Below are positions 34,723-44,641 of a DNA stretch of 64,000 nucleotides, one piece after another (within the stretch, counting starts at the first letter, position 1; the number at the start of each line of letters is the position of its first letter). A program made the position numbers and the translations under genes. The stretch comes from Tautonia plasticadhaerens (GTDB taxonomy: Bacteria > Planctomycetota > Planctomycetia > Isosphaerales > Isosphaeraceae), in NCBI RefSeq assembly GCF_007752535.1, contig NZ_CP036426.1:4774001-4838000 (forward strand), in the 5' to 3' direction. Under the pieces are notes generated by a model. The model was not told the DNA's origin and did no database searches. It was given only the letters and a program-made list of their open reading frames with translations.

Positions 34723-36570
34723 TCAGATGATCCCGTGGAGCGGGCCCCCGGGGGCGCCGAGGGCATCGACCCGGCGATCGACCTCGGGGTCGTCCTCCAG
34801 CGGGGGGGCGTGGTGGGGCTTGATCCGGGCGTCGACGACCAGCGACCCCTTGCATCCCCAGTGTTTCTGGTGCGTGAAGGCGCCGATCCCGGCCAGATCG
34901 GCCGCCGGGTTCGACCGGGTGAAGGTGACCCACAGGAAGTTCCTGATCGACCGGGTGGCGAAGTCGCTGTCGTCGACCAGCACGACCATCGGGAAGGCGT
35001 TGATCGGGTCCCCCGGCTCGAAGGACCAGCAGAAGCCGGCGAGCCCCTGGTCCTCTCCCTTGCGGTCGGGCGAGAACGGCGGGGCCTGGACCGCCAGCAC
35101 GCCCGGCAACGCCACCCTCGGATCGGAGAAGCCGTCCGGCAGGTTGAGCCCCTCGGGGACCTCCGTCGGCAGCTCCCTCCGCCTCGGCCCGGCGCAGGCG
35201 ATCACCACCTTCGACCCCTGGTTGAACCCGTGGCCGGAGTAGTCCAGGGTGTCGATCGTCGTCCGTGTCTGGAAGTGGAGGTCGTCCTCCCAGTCGGCCC
35301 GCTCCAGCAGGTGCCGGAGGAAGGCGGAGGTGTCGTGGAGGTCCAGGCCCGGGTCATCCTCCTGGGCGACGATCAGCAGATACTTCGCCAGCGACATCTG
35401 CCCCTGGCCGAGGATCGCGTTGGCCTGGGTCAGGATCTCCTGGGGCCGGCGTACGCTCGCGTAAGGGACGTAACGCTCGCTGCCGATCGCGAGCAAGAGC
35501 GGATGGACCCCGGCCTCGTCGACCGCGTGGACCGCCTTCACCCCCGGCAGGACCGTCGGCACGAGCGGGCCGGTCAGGTCGTGGATCAGCTGGCCGAACG
35601 AGGTGTCCTCCTGCGGGGGCCTCCCCACGGAGGTGAACGGCCAGATCGCCCCGGGGCGGTGGTAGACCCGGTCGACCCGGAGGAACGGGAAGTCGTGGAC
35701 CATCGCGTAGTAGCCGAGGTGGTCGCCGAAGGGCCCCTCGGGCCTAGTCACGCGATCGGGGTCGATGGTGCCGCAGATCACGAAGTCGGCCTCGGCGGGC
35801 ATGGGCAGGGTCCAGTCGGGGGGGTGGACCATCCGGACGGCCCGGCCGCCGAGGGCGCCGGCGAAGCTCAGCTCCGGCAGCCCCTCGGGCAGCGGCATGA
35901 CGGCGGCCACGGTCATCGCCGGGGGCCCGCCGACGAAGACGTTCACCCGGAGCGGCTCCCCCCTGCGGATCGCCGACGAGTGGTGCACGCCGATCCCCCG
36001 GTGGATCTGGTAGTGCAGGCCGACCTCCCGGTCCGGCTCGTACGCGTTCCCGGAGAGCTGGACCCGGTACATCCCCAGGTTCGACTTCGCCAGCCCCGGC
36101 CGGTCGGGGTCTTCGGTGTAGACCTGCGGCAGGGTGACGAACGCCCCGCCGTCCCCCGGCCAGCTGACGATCTGGGGGAGCTTCGAGACGGTCGTCCGGT
36201 GCCCCAGGATCGGCCCCGACCGCACCCGCCGGGGCAGCAGGTTCAGGCCCGTCCCGGGCACGTCGAGGTACCGCCAGGGGCGCTTGAAGCCAATCGGCGG
36301 GCTGACCTTCAGCTCGACCAGGTGCCGGACGGCCTCCAGGGTGTCCCGGAACAGCCATCGGGTCCGCTCGATCGTGCCGAAGAGGTTCCCCAGGACGGGG
36401 AAGGCGCAGCCCCTGACCCGCCGGAACAGCAGGGCCGGGCCCTGGGCCTCGTAGACCCGGCGCTGGACGGCCGCGACCTCCAGCCGGGGGTCGACCTCGG
36501 CGTCGATCTCGAGGAGCTGGTCGGTCTTGCGGAGGTCGGCGACGCAGTCGGCGAGCGATCGGTATCCCAC
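34723..36570 (-). CDS. ubiD: UbiD-family decarboxylase, probably for menaquinone synthesis
   Basis: A 615-residue prenylated-FMN-dependent decarboxylase. Family text: VGYRSLADCVADLRK at the N terminus, then SNLGMYRVQL (near 220), HYQIHRGIGVHH (near 244), EGPFGDHLGYYA with the catalytic Glu/Arg region, and an oligomerisation tail with FTHQKHWGCKGSLVVDARIKP. Length fits the menaquinone-type branch, longer than E. coli UbiD. A UbiX homologue, which makes the required cofactor, is encoded at 43.0 kb along with other menaquinone genes, which supports a role in the late futalosine pathway rather than in ubiquinone synthesis. It begins with GTG at 36570 preceded by GAGGGA; the frame extends far upstream without similarity. 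It follows the MBL-fold gene after 71 bases. Confidence 0.9.
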   Translation of the reverse strand: MGYRSLADCVADLRKTDQLLEIDAEVDPRLEVAAVQRRVYEAQGPALLFRRVRGCAFPVLGNLFGTIERTRWLFRDTLEAVRHLVELKVSPPIGFKRPWRYLDVPGTGLNLLPRRVRSGPILGHRTTVSKLPQIVSWPGDGGAFVTLPQVYTEDPDRPGLAKSNLGMYRVQLSGNAYEPDREVGLHYQIHRGIGVHHSSAIRRGEPLRVNVFVGGPPAMTVAAVMPLPEGLPELSFAGALGGRAVRMVHPPDWTLPMPAEADFVICGTIDPDRVTRPEGPFGDHLGYYAMVHDFPFLRVDRVYHRPGAIWPFTSVGRPPQEDTSFGQLIHDLTGPLVPTVLPGVKAVHAVDEAGVHPLLLAIGSERYVPYASVRRPQEILTQANAILGQGQMSLAKYLLIVAQEDDPGLDLHDTSAFLRHLLERADWEDDLHFQTRTTIDTLDYSGHGFNQGSKVVIACAGPRRRELPTEVPEGLNLPDGFSDPRVALPGVLAVQAPPFSPDRKGEDQGLAGFCWSFEPGDPINAFPMVVLVDDSDFATRSIRNFLWVTFTRSNPAADLAGIGAFTHQKHWGCKGSLVVDARIKPHHAPPLEDDPEVDRRVDALGAPGGPLHGII

Positions 36571-36641
36571 GGGGGTCCCTCGGGTCTTCGGGGCGGGCGT
36601 GGCGAGTCGGATCGGATCGGGGCGGGATGGCGGCGGACCGA

Positions 36642-37406
36642 TCAGGCCTGGGGCGGGAACTCGTCCGGGTCGTGGTAGCCGAACAGGGAGATCTCGTCCC
36701 GGTGGTCCCGGAGCAGCCGACGGACCTCCTCCAGGCTGGCCCGTCGTCGGGCGTCGTCGTCGGCCCGCATCGCGGCGAGCCGGGAGACGGGGTGGTCGTC
36801 CCGCTCGGTCTCGACCCGGAGGTAGTAGGCGTCGCCGACGTGCAGGGTCCAGCCCTCCCCCTCCCGGCCGATCGCCACGCCGCAATGGCCCCTCGTGTGG
36901 CCGAACAGGGGGATCAGCAGGACCTCGGAGGCGAACCCGAGCGGCACGGGCCGGGCCTCCAGGCCGAACCAGCGTCGGGACGAGGGGAGGATCGGCTCCC
37001 ACCTCGGCCCGTGGTCGAAGTGGGTCGGCACGTAGCGCGGGTTCCCCGAGTCGAGGGCCGCCCGCTCCTCCACCGACAGGAAGACGGAGGCGTCGGGGAA
37101 GTCGGCCAGCCCCCCGGTGTGGTCGGGGTCGGCGTGGGTCAACACGACGTGGGCCACCGCCGCGGGGGCCAGGCCGAGCCGCTCGACCCGACGGACGGCC
37201 GTCTCGGCCTCGTCGAACCGGAAGCCGACGGCCTCGACCAGCCCCCGGCCCAGCCGAGCGTCCGGACTCCGGACGTCCTCCAGCCCGATCCCGGCGTCGA
37301 CCAGGGCGAGCCCCCGGTCGTCCTCCAGGAGCAGGCAGTGGCAGATCGCCTTCGCCCCCCCCGGGGCCTCGATCGTTCCGCAGCGCAGGTGGTGGACGTC
37401 GGTCAT
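36642..37406 (-). CDS. MBL-fold metallo-hydrolase
   Basis: A 254-residue protein. The metallo-beta-lactamase signature is VVLTHADPDHTGGLADFP at about residue 89 (the T-H-x-D-x-D-H pattern), preceded by the strand LVDAGIGL. Further ligands are FGHTRGHCGVAI (near 168) and VGDAYYL (near 189), and the C-terminal segment ISLFGYHDPDEFP supplies the last His. All metal ligands appear present. The superfamily includes lactonases, glyoxalase II and nucleases; no subfamily is recognisable. Start ATG 37406. It is upstream of and co-directional with ubiD. Confidence 0.85.
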   Translation of the reverse strand: MTDVHHLRCGTIEAPGGAKAICHCLLLEDDRGLALVDAGIGLEDVRSPDARLGRGLVEAVGFRFDEAETAVRRVERLGLAPAAVAHVVLTHADPDHTGGLADFPDASVFLSVEERAALDSGNPRYVPTHFDHGPRWEPILPSSRRWFGLEARPVPLGFASEVLLIPLFGHTRGHCGVAIGREGEGWTLHVGDAYYLRVETERDDHPVSRLAAMRADDDARRRASLEEVRRLLRDHRDEISLFGYHDPDEFPPQA

Positions 37407-37680
37407 CGGCTCGATCCGCCTCGGGTCCTTCGGGGAGGTCGACCGGTCCTCGACCGGCACTCCCCCCAGAACAGGGTAGCCACCTCTCCCGACTCCGCCA
37501 GGGCCCCGCGTCCCGAGACGCCCCGACGGGTCGCCGCCCGCCCCGGGGCCTCGCCGCGACCCCCTCGCCGCCGACCGGCACGGTGCATCGCGTCGGAGAA
37601 TCCGGGAAAATCGGGAAGGCCGGCGGGTCGGCCGGGCATTTTCCCCCGGACTCGCCGGACAGGGAGGGACGGGAGACGCG

Positions 37681-40200
37681 ATGGGAAGCCGATCGACCGG
37701 TGCGACGCTCCGACACCTTCGCTCGATCTTCGAGGGCGGCTCCCTCGCCGGGCTGGCCGACGGGGAGCTGATCGACCGGTTCCTCGACGGCGACCGCCCC
37801 CGGGCCGATGCCGCCTTCTCGGCCCTGGTCGATCGGCACGGGCCGATGGTCCACCGGGTCTGCCGGGGGGTGCTGGGCCGGTCGAACGAGGCCGACGCCG
37901 ACGACGCCTTCCAGGCCGTCTTCCTCGTGCTGGCCCGACGGGCCGGGTCGCTCCGGGGCCGGGACTCGATCGCCCCCTGGCTCTTCGGCGTGGCCCGACG
38001 GGTCTCCAGGAAGGCCCGGGTGGCCGCCTCCCGGCGGTCGAGGCACGAGCGGATCGCCGCCGGGCGCCGGACCCCCGCCGTCCCCGACGAGGCCGACCGC
38101 CGGGACGATTGGTCGGCCCTCTACGACGAGATCGACCGCCTCCCCCCCGCCTTCCGGGCCCCGGTCGTCCTCTGCGGGCTGGAAGGCCGATCGGCCGCCG
38201 AGGCCGCCTCGGCGCTCGGCGTGGCCGAGGGGACGATCCACAGCCGACTCTCCCGGGCCCGGGACCGCCTCCGCCGCCGACTCTCACGCCAGGGGGTGGC
38301 CCTCGGCCTCCCCCCCCTGCCCTTCGCCCCCCGGGCCGCCTCGTCCGGCCCCCCCGAAGCGCTGATCGACGCCACCATCCGCCTGGCCTGGGGCCTCGCC
38401 GCCGGCCGGGTGGCGACCGGGGAGGTCCCGGCCGCGGTGGCGATCCTGGCCGCGTCCCTGTCACGGAGGACCCTTCTCATGAAAGCAGGACTCTCGATCT
38501 CCCTGGTCGCCCTCGCCCTCGGCCCGGCCTCGGCCGGGCTCGGGATCGGCTCGCTCCCCGACGAGCCCCCGCCCCCGACCGCCGGGGAGGCGACCCCCTC
38601 GACCGTCGACGTGCCCGACGACGGGGAGCCGCTGCACGTCCTCGTCGTCGAGCAGGACGGCACCCCCGCGCCGGGCGTCCCGGTCCGGGTCGAGAACTTC
38701 GTGTTCCGGGGGACATTCGTCACCGACGACGACGGCCGGGCCGTCGTGCCGGGCCGCGCCCGGGGGATGAGCCTGATCGCCGTCCGGGGGGCGAGCCCGC
38801 AGGTCGGAGGCAACGAGGCCGGCCCAGGGGATCGTCCCCGGGCCATCGGCTACTGGACGAATCACGGGCGATCGGGGACCGAGGACGATCCCGCCACGAT
38901 CACCCTGCAACCCCTGACTCGGCCCGTGACCGTTCAGGTCCTCGACGAGTCGGGTCGGCCGGTCGAGGGGGCCCGCGTCTTCGTCGACGAACTGATGGAC
39001 AGGGGACCATTCGGGATCGGGATCCGACGACTGGAGGGCATTGCCACCCTGGACCGGGACGGTTCGATCGGACTGTTCGGCGAGCTGACGACCGGCCGGG
39101 ACGGCTCGATCTCCATCCCCCTGCCGGACAAGACCTGGGCGTTCCTGTCCGCCGAGTCGAGGCACCGCTCGGGACTGGCGGTGAACGTCGCCGCGAGGGC
39201 CGAGTCGCCCCCCCCGATCATCCTCCGCCCGGCCGGTGGCATCGCCGGCCTCGTGACGGACTCGCACTCGGGCGAACCGGCCGAGGGGATTCAGGTGGTG
39301 GCGACCATGCCGAATGCCCCGGTCGACTTCTCCGTCTCCCTCCCGTACGAGGCCCGGACCGGCCCCGACGGCCGCTACCTGATCCCCGGCGCGAGTCCCG
39401 GGGTCTATGTCGTCCGGATCCTCCAGGGTCCCGAGGCCGATCGACTCGCCCGGGACGTGGTCGGCGTCCGGGTCGAGGTCGGGCGGGACTCCCTGGCCGA
39501 CCTCCGGCTCGATCCCTCCCGAAGGCTCTCGGGCGCCGTCTACTCGGTCGACGACGGCCGCCCCCTCCCCGGCGTCGGGATCAACCTCGTCAACGCGGAA
39601 GGAGCCGGCCATCACTGGGGAAACCGCTTCGTCGAGTCCGACGCCTACGGCCGATTCTCGATCTCGATGCTGCCCGGCGAGTACCGCCTGCTCCCCTTGA
39701 CGACTGAATACGCCTTCGTCGCCGACCCCCGACCGATCATCGTCCCGGAGGATCGCGACCCTGCTCCCATCCGACTGGCCTGCTCGCCTCGCCCCGAGCC
39801 TCGCTCGGTCGTGCTCCCCGCCAGGCGGGGCCTGCCGAGCGCGGGCGAACTCGGGCAGTTCGCCGTCAACCTCATCGGCCAGCTCGGCCTGGTCTACTGG
39901 GGGGAGGGCCAGGGACATCGGGTCGTCCGAGGTCGGGTCGTCGACGAGCAGGGGATGCCGGTCGCCGGGGTCCATATCTGGAACATCCGGGACGAGGATC
40001 GGGATGCCAGTGGCATCGTCCGGGCGATTGCCGTGGACGGCAAGTCGGCCACGACGGACCGCGAGGGGGTCTTCGTCCTTGGCAACCAGCATGAGGGGGA
40101 GCTGACCCTCGGCCTCTGGAAGTTGCCGAGCGACCTTCGGGAGGAGGTCGTGGGCTCCGGCCGGGACGAGGTCGAGTTCACCCTACCGATCCGGCGCTGA
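37681..40200 (+). CDS. ECF sigma factor fused to membrane helix and carboxypeptidase-regulatory-like domains
   Basis: An 839-residue fusion. Sigma region 2 lies at about 45-115 (DADDAFQAVFLVLARRAG) and region 4 at about 145-200 with helix-turn-helix text AAEAASALGVAEGTIHSRL. After a linker, a membrane helix lies at about 266-288 (KAGLSISLVALALGPASAG). The remaining 550 residues carry five beta-sandwich repeats that open like RPVTVQVLDESGRPVEGARVFV: near 318, 405, 515, 610 and 750. These are typical of carboxypeptidase-regulatory-like (CarboxypepD_reg/CnaB-type) modules. The topology would put the sigma part in the cytoplasm and the repeats outside, so the protein could be a one-piece transmembrane regulator whose signal and release mechanism are unknown. 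The frame is continuous with no frameshift. GGGAG upstream supports ATG 37681. Confidence 0.9.
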   Translation: MGSRSTGATLRHLRSIFEGGSLAGLADGELIDRFLDGDRPRADAAFSALVDRHGPMVHRVCRGVLGRSNEADADDAFQAVFLVLARRAGSLRGRDSIAPWLFGVARRVSRKARVAASRRSRHERIAAGRRTPAVPDEADRRDDWSALYDEIDRLPPAFRAPVVLCGLEGRSAAEAASALGVAEGTIHSRLSRARDRLRRRLSRQGVALGLPPLPFAPRAASSGPPEALIDATIRLAWGLAAGRVATGEVPAAVAILAASLSRRTLLMKAGLSISLVALALGPASAGLGIGSLPDEPPPPTAGEATPSTVDVPDDGEPLHVLVVEQDGTPAPGVPVRVENFVFRGTFVTDDDGRAVVPGRARGMSLIAVRGASPQVGGNEAGPGDRPRAIGYWTNHGRSGTEDDPATITLQPLTRPVTVQVLDESGRPVEGARVFVDELMDRGPFGIGIRRLEGIATLDRDGSIGLFGELTTGRDGSISIPLPDKTWAFLSAESRHRSGLAVNVAARAESPPPIILRPAGGIAGLVTDSHSGEPAEGIQVVATMPNAPVDFSVSLPYEARTGPDGRYLIPGASPGVYVVRILQGPEADRLARDVVGVRVEVGRDSLADLRLDPSRRLSGAVYSVDDGRPLPGVGINLVNAEGAGHHWGNRFVESDAYGRFSISMLPGEYRLLPLTTEYAFVADPRPIIVPEDRDPAPIRLACSPRPEPRSVVLPARRGLPSAGELGQFAVNLIGQLGLVYWGEGQGHRVVRGRVVDEQGMPVAGVHIWNIRDEDRDASGIVRAIAVDGKSATTDREGVFVLGNQHEGELTLGLWKLPSDLREEVVGSGRDEVEFTLPIRR

Positions 40201-40300
40201 TCGAGGCCGATCGCCGCGAGCCCGAGGAGCCCGAAGCCCCATCGGGAGTCGGGCGGCATCCCGGGGTCCTCGATCGAACGACGCGGTCCGACTCGTCCGG

Positions 40301-40410
40301 GAGCCCCCTCACCCGGGCTCCGCCCGCCCGCTCCCCCGAAGACGGGGGCGAGGGACCGGATCCGACTCCCTCTCCCCGCTCGCGGGGAGAGGGCCGGGGT
40401 GAGGGGTCGG
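40301..40410. repeat. palindromic intergenic element, complete copy
   Basis: The element opens with GAGCCCCCTCACCCGGGCT, contains CCCGAAGACGGGGG and CCCTCTCCCCGCTCGCGGGGAGAGGG hairpins, and closes with GCCGGGGTGAGGGG. The ends form an imperfect terminal inverted repeat. Similar text recurs in this window at 40442-40500 and 51997-52150, and its core hairpin at 5631-5668. This is a REP/MITE-like family without coding capacity. Confidence 0.75.
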
Positions 40411-40441
40411 TGCGTCGGACACAGGGCCTGGCGCCTCATCC

Positions 40442-40500
40442 GAGCCCCCTCACCCGGGCTGCGCCCACCCTCACCCCCGAGGACGGGGACGAGGGTCGAT
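40442..40500. repeat. palindromic intergenic element, half copy
   Basis: It repeats the left half of the 40301-40410 unit (GAGCCCCCTCACCCGGGCT then CGCCC and a GGACGGGGACGAGGG hairpin), in the same orientation and 31 bases after it. The right half is missing. Confidence 0.7.
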
Positions 40501-40713
40501 GACCCGGCCGATCGTGTGCCGAGTGCCGGGGTCCGCCGGCGCACCCGATCCGGCCCCGGTCCCAGGGCCTCGGCCCCCAATCTCCCCGTCCCGGCGGAAT
40601 TCCGCAATTAAGCCTGCCGGATTTCTCGATAGTGAAGTCAAGGGGGATCGATTGCTCCCCTGCCGAGCCGACCCGCGCCACTCGATGCCGCACCTCGACC
40701 GGGAACGACCCCC

Positions 40714-41826
40714 ATGCCCGCCACCCCGTCCCAGACGATCGCCAACCGGCTGAACGCCCTGAAGTCGACCGGCCCCCGCACCGAGCAGGGCAAGGCCCGA
40801 TCCTCCCGGAACGCGACCTCGCACGGCCTCTCCCGGCTCGGCGCGACCCCCCCGTCCGCCATGGCCGACGCCATCGCCGACCGCAAGGAGCAATGGCTCG
40901 CCTCGTACCGCCCCGAAGGCCCGGCCCAGGACTGGCTGTTCGAGCGCCTCTGCGCCGAGTCCGTCCGCCTCGACTCCTGCGAGCGACGCCTGATCGCCCT
41001 CCGGGCCGAACTGGCCGACCGGGCCGCCGAGGCCTGGGACGACGACCGGGCCGCCCTGGTCGCCGAGCAGGCCGACGCCCTTTCCCGACGCCCCGAGGTC
41101 GTCCAGCCGAGGCTCTTGCAGACCCGACACGGCGTCCTCTGGCTCATCGGGCGCTGGGACGAGGTGGCCGACTCCCTCCGGCGCTGCGAGGGCTGGAGGC
41201 CCGACACCTGGGACCTGGCGATGGACCTACTCGGGGCCTCGAAGGCCGCCCGGGTCGGCTCCGGTCCCTGGGACCTCCACCCCGAGGACGCCGGCCCCGG
41301 GCCCGGCCTGGAGCTGGTCCGGAGCGTCGTCGAGGCCCTCCGAGCCCGCCTCGCCTCCCACCTGGACGACCGGGACGCCCGGGCCCGATCCGACGCCGAA
41401 CTCGGCCTCGGCCTCGGCCTCGACGACGCTCCCCCGATCCGCCTCTTGGAGCGCTACGCCCGGGACGCCCGCCTCCAGATCTCCCGATGCCTCGACGGGC
41501 TCCGCCGCCTCCAGGCCGAGGCCGAGGCCGCCCGAGCCCCCGACCAGGCCCGGTCGAATCCCGCCCCCTCCCCATCCCCAACGCCGGTCCCGCCGCCGAG
41601 GCCCGTGCGGGCCCCGGCCCCCCGGCCGACCGCCCCGCCAGCTGCCGTCGCCCCCGGGGGGGCCGACGCCTTCCCGGCCGAGGCCCATCCCGAGCCCCCC
41701 GCCCCCCGAGCGACCCCGGCCGCCGGGCCGCTCTCCTCGACGCTCCGGGACCGCCTCTCCCCGTCCCCCTCGGGCCCCAACCGCCGGGCCCGACGGGCGG
41801 CCCTGGCCGCCTCCCGACGCTCCTGA
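40714..41826 (+). CDS. STGPRT-motif protein, function unknown
   Basis: A 370-residue protein. The N terminus has the conserved segment NRLNALKSTGPRTEQGKA followed by RNATSHGL (about 10-38). This segment is seen in many otherwise unrelated uncharacterised bacterial proteins and is abundant in planctomycetes; its function is not established. Residues 60-270 are helical and rich in Arg, Asp and Glu, with coiled-coil-like stretches. The last 90 residues are Pro/Ala-rich and probably disordered. No signal peptide or membrane segment is seen. It follows the repeat cluster directly. It could be a DNA- or RNA-binding protein on the basis of the basic motif, but this is a guess. Confidence 0.7.
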   Translation: MPATPSQTIANRLNALKSTGPRTEQGKARSSRNATSHGLSRLGATPPSAMADAIADRKEQWLASYRPEGPAQDWLFERLCAESVRLDSCERRLIALRAELADRAAEAWDDDRAALVAEQADALSRRPEVVQPRLLQTRHGVLWLIGRWDEVADSLRRCEGWRPDTWDLAMDLLGASKAARVGSGPWDLHPEDAGPGPGLELVRSVVEALRARLASHLDDRDARARSDAELGLGLGLDDAPPIRLLERYARDARLQISRCLDGLRRLQAEAEAARAPDQARSNPAPSPSPTPVPPPRPVRAPAPRPTAPPAAVAPGGADAFPAEAHPEPPAPRATPAAGPLSSTLRDRLSPSPSGPNRRARRAALAASRRS

Positions 41827-42268
41827 CCCGGCAACCCCCGGCCCCGCCTCCCCGGCGATGCGGTCGCCCCCCTCGACGACCCCTCCGCCCCCGACCGTCT
41901 CCGATCCCGAACCCCGACGCCCCGGCCCCGCCCGGTCCCGTCCCCCGTCCGCCCCGACCGGCTTCCGACCCGATCCGCCCTGGCCCGCCCCTCCCCGAAG
42001 CGGACCGCTCGACCGGCCGATCGGGTCCGTGGCCCCCGGCATGACGAAACGAACCCGACGCCTCGCACCCCCCGGGAGGGGCCGCGACCGGTCCCACCGC
42101 AGGGCGGCCCCGGTCGGGGGGCGGACCCCGACCCTCGCCGCAGCCCCCGGGGAGAGGTCGGGCGTCGTGGACAAGTCGGGCGGCTTGCCTATATCATCCG
42201 AGGTGGACGGCCGCCCTGCCCGCCCCCCCGACGCTTCGCCCCTCGAACCAACCAACGGACTGCGAGAC
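41827..42268. other. intergenic region before ubiE
   Basis: This 442-base stretch is C-rich low-complexity sequence continuing the composition of the preceding disordered protein tail. It contains a good promoter candidate at 42168-42195. The frame of ubiE stays open across it but encodes only Pro/Arg-rich text. Confidence 0.55.
42168..42195 (+). promoter_or_regulatory. sigma-70-like promoter of the ubiE-ubiX-ubiA operon
   Basis: TGGACA (42168-42173), 16-base spacer, TATATC (42190-42195). Transcription would begin about 70 bases before the GTG of ubiE at 42269, which also supports that start over the long upstream extension. Confidence 0.5.
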
Positions 42269-43033
42269 GTGGCCACCCAGACCGATCCCGACGTTGCGAA
42301 GGCCGGGCCGGAGGTCGACAAGTCCGGGCATCGGGTCCGCTCGATGTTCGCCTCGATCGCCGGCAAGTACGACCTGCTCAACCACCTGCTCAGCCTGAAC
42401 GTCGACCGGATGTGGCGGGCGTTCACGGTCCGCACGGTCCCCCCCGAGCCCGGCGTGCCGGTGCTCGACTGCTGCACCGGGACGGCCGACCTGGCGCTGG
42501 CCTACGACCGGGCGGCCGGGGGGAAGTCCCCGGTGATCGGCTCGGACTTCTGCCGGGAGATGCTGCTCATCGGCAACCAGAAGGCCCGGAAGCTGGGGGC
42601 CCAGGACCGGGTGACCCTGATCGAGGGGGACACCCAGCGCCTGCCCTTCCCGACCGGCGAGTTCGGGGTCGTCACGGTCGCCTTCGGCCTCCGCAACGTG
42701 AGCGACACGGCGAAGGGGCTGGACGAGATGATCCGGGTCGCCCGGCCGGGGGGCAAGGTGGCGATCCTGGAGTTCTCCCGGCCGAGGGGGCCGGTGCTGG
42801 GACGGCTGTACCTGACCTTCTTCACGCACGTCCTCCCCCGGGTGGGCCAGGCGGTGGCGCCGAACCGTTACGACGCCTACCGATACCTGCCCGAGTCGGT
42901 GATGCAGTTCCCCGACGGCCAAGAGATGCTCGACCTGATGACGAGCCGGGGGCTGGTGGACGCGGTGCAGCACCCCCTGACCTTCGGGATCGCCACCCTG
43001 TACGTGGGCACCAAGCCGGGGACCCCGGGTTGA
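42269..43033 (+). CDS. ubiE: UbiE/MenG-type quinone methyltransferase
   Basis: A 254-residue class I SAM-dependent methyltransferase that adds the ring methyl group in the last step of menaquinone (or ubiquinone) synthesis. Family text: VRSMFASIAGKYDLLNHLLSLNVDRMWR (about 25-52), SAM loop LDCCTGTADLAL (near 68), LPFPTGEFGVVTVAFGLRNVSD (near 128) and the C-terminal YRYLPESVMQFPD. All three UbiE signatures are present. With mqnE in the region and no ubiquinone-specific hydroxylases, menaquinone is the likely product. The start is GTG 42269; upstream residues are low-complexity. Its stop overlaps the ubiX start (TTGA). Confidence 0.93.
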   Translation: MATQTDPDVAKAGPEVDKSGHRVRSMFASIAGKYDLLNHLLSLNVDRMWRAFTVRTVPPEPGVPVLDCCTGTADLALAYDRAAGGKSPVIGSDFCREMLLIGNQKARKLGAQDRVTLIEGDTQRLPFPTGEFGVVTVAFGLRNVSDTAKGLDEMIRVARPGGKVAILEFSRPRGPVLGRLYLTFFTHVLPRVGQAVAPNRYDAYRYLPESVMQFPDGQEMLDLMTSRGLVDAVQHPLTFGIATLYVGTKPGTPG

Positions 43034-43680
43034 CCGGGTCGGGCCCCGACGGCGACGCCGGCCGGCCGATCGTGCTGGCGATGACCGGCGCGAGCGGGGC
43101 GCCGTATGCTCTGAGGCTGCTGCGGGTGCTCTGCGGGTCGGGCCGCACGGTCCACCTGGCGATCAGCCCGAGCGGGGCCCACGTGATGCGGGAGGAGACG
43201 GGGGTGGCCCCGTCGCAGTCGGCCTCCCGGTTCGACCCGGCGGTCTTCGGCGACCTGGGGCCCGGCCGGGTCGTCTTCCACCACCACGCCGACTTCACGG
43301 CCGGGATCGCCAGCGGGTCGTTCCCGACCGGGGGGATGGTGGTCTGCCCGTGCAGCATGAGCACCCTGGCGTCGATCGCCCACGGCGTGACGACGAACCT
43401 GATCACCCGGGCGGCCGACGTCCATTTGAAGGAGCGTCGGAAATTGATCCTGGTCCCCCGGGAGATGCCGCTGAACCTGATCCAGATCGAGAACATGGCC
43501 GCCGTGACCCGGGCCGGGGCGGTGGTGATGCCGGCGATGCCGGGCTGGTACCACGGGCCGACGTCGCTGGACGACCTGGTCGACTTCGTGGTGGCGCGGA
43601 TCTGCGACCAGCTCGGCGTGGGCAACGACCTGATCCGGCGCTGGGGCTACGGCCCGCCCCCGGGCGGCCCCGAGGACTGA
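43030..43680 (+). CDS. ubiX: UbiX-type flavin prenyltransferase
   Basis: A 216-residue enzyme that makes prenylated FMN, the cofactor of UbiD-type decarboxylases. It contains MTGASGAPYALRLL (FMN-binding SGA loop, about 15-28), CPCSMSTLASIAHGVTTNLI (near 112) and RAADVHLKERRKLILVPREMP, all diagnostic of the family. The start is probably the rare TTG at 43030, which overlaps the ubiE stop codon (TTGA); the next in-frame start (GTG 43072) would remove the first beta strand. UbiD, its functional partner, is encoded 7 kb away. It is the middle gene of the operon. Confidence 0.93.
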   Translation: MTGSGPDGDAGRPIVLAMTGASGAPYALRLLRVLCGSGRTVHLAISPSGAHVMREETGVAPSQSASRFDPAVFGDLGPGRVVFHHHADFTAGIASGSFPTGGMVVCPCSMSTLASIAHGVTTNLITRAADVHLKERRKLILVPREMPLNLIQIENMAAVTRAGAVVMPAMPGWYHGPTSLDDLVDFVVARICDQLGVGNDLIRRWGYGPPPGGPED

Positions 43681-43700
43681 GGGCACCTGGACTCCCGACC

Positions 43701-44597
<897 letters not shown>

Positions 44598-44641
44598 GCC
44601 CGGCCGTGGGCGCCGGGCGGTGGGGGGAGGGCGGTCGAGGT

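Larger units (their letters stand above)
40201..40713. other. intergenic region with palindromic repeats
   Basis: This 513-base gap holds one complete and one half copy of a GC-rich palindromic element (see 40301-40410 and 40442-40500). No gene with motif support is present. Confidence 0.6.

Noticed and set aside
36627-39707. 1,026-codon plus-strand open frame over the MBL gene and the anchored ECF gene
   Set aside because: Arg/Pro-rich frame in the wrong register; the sigma factor in the neighbouring frame has full domain support.
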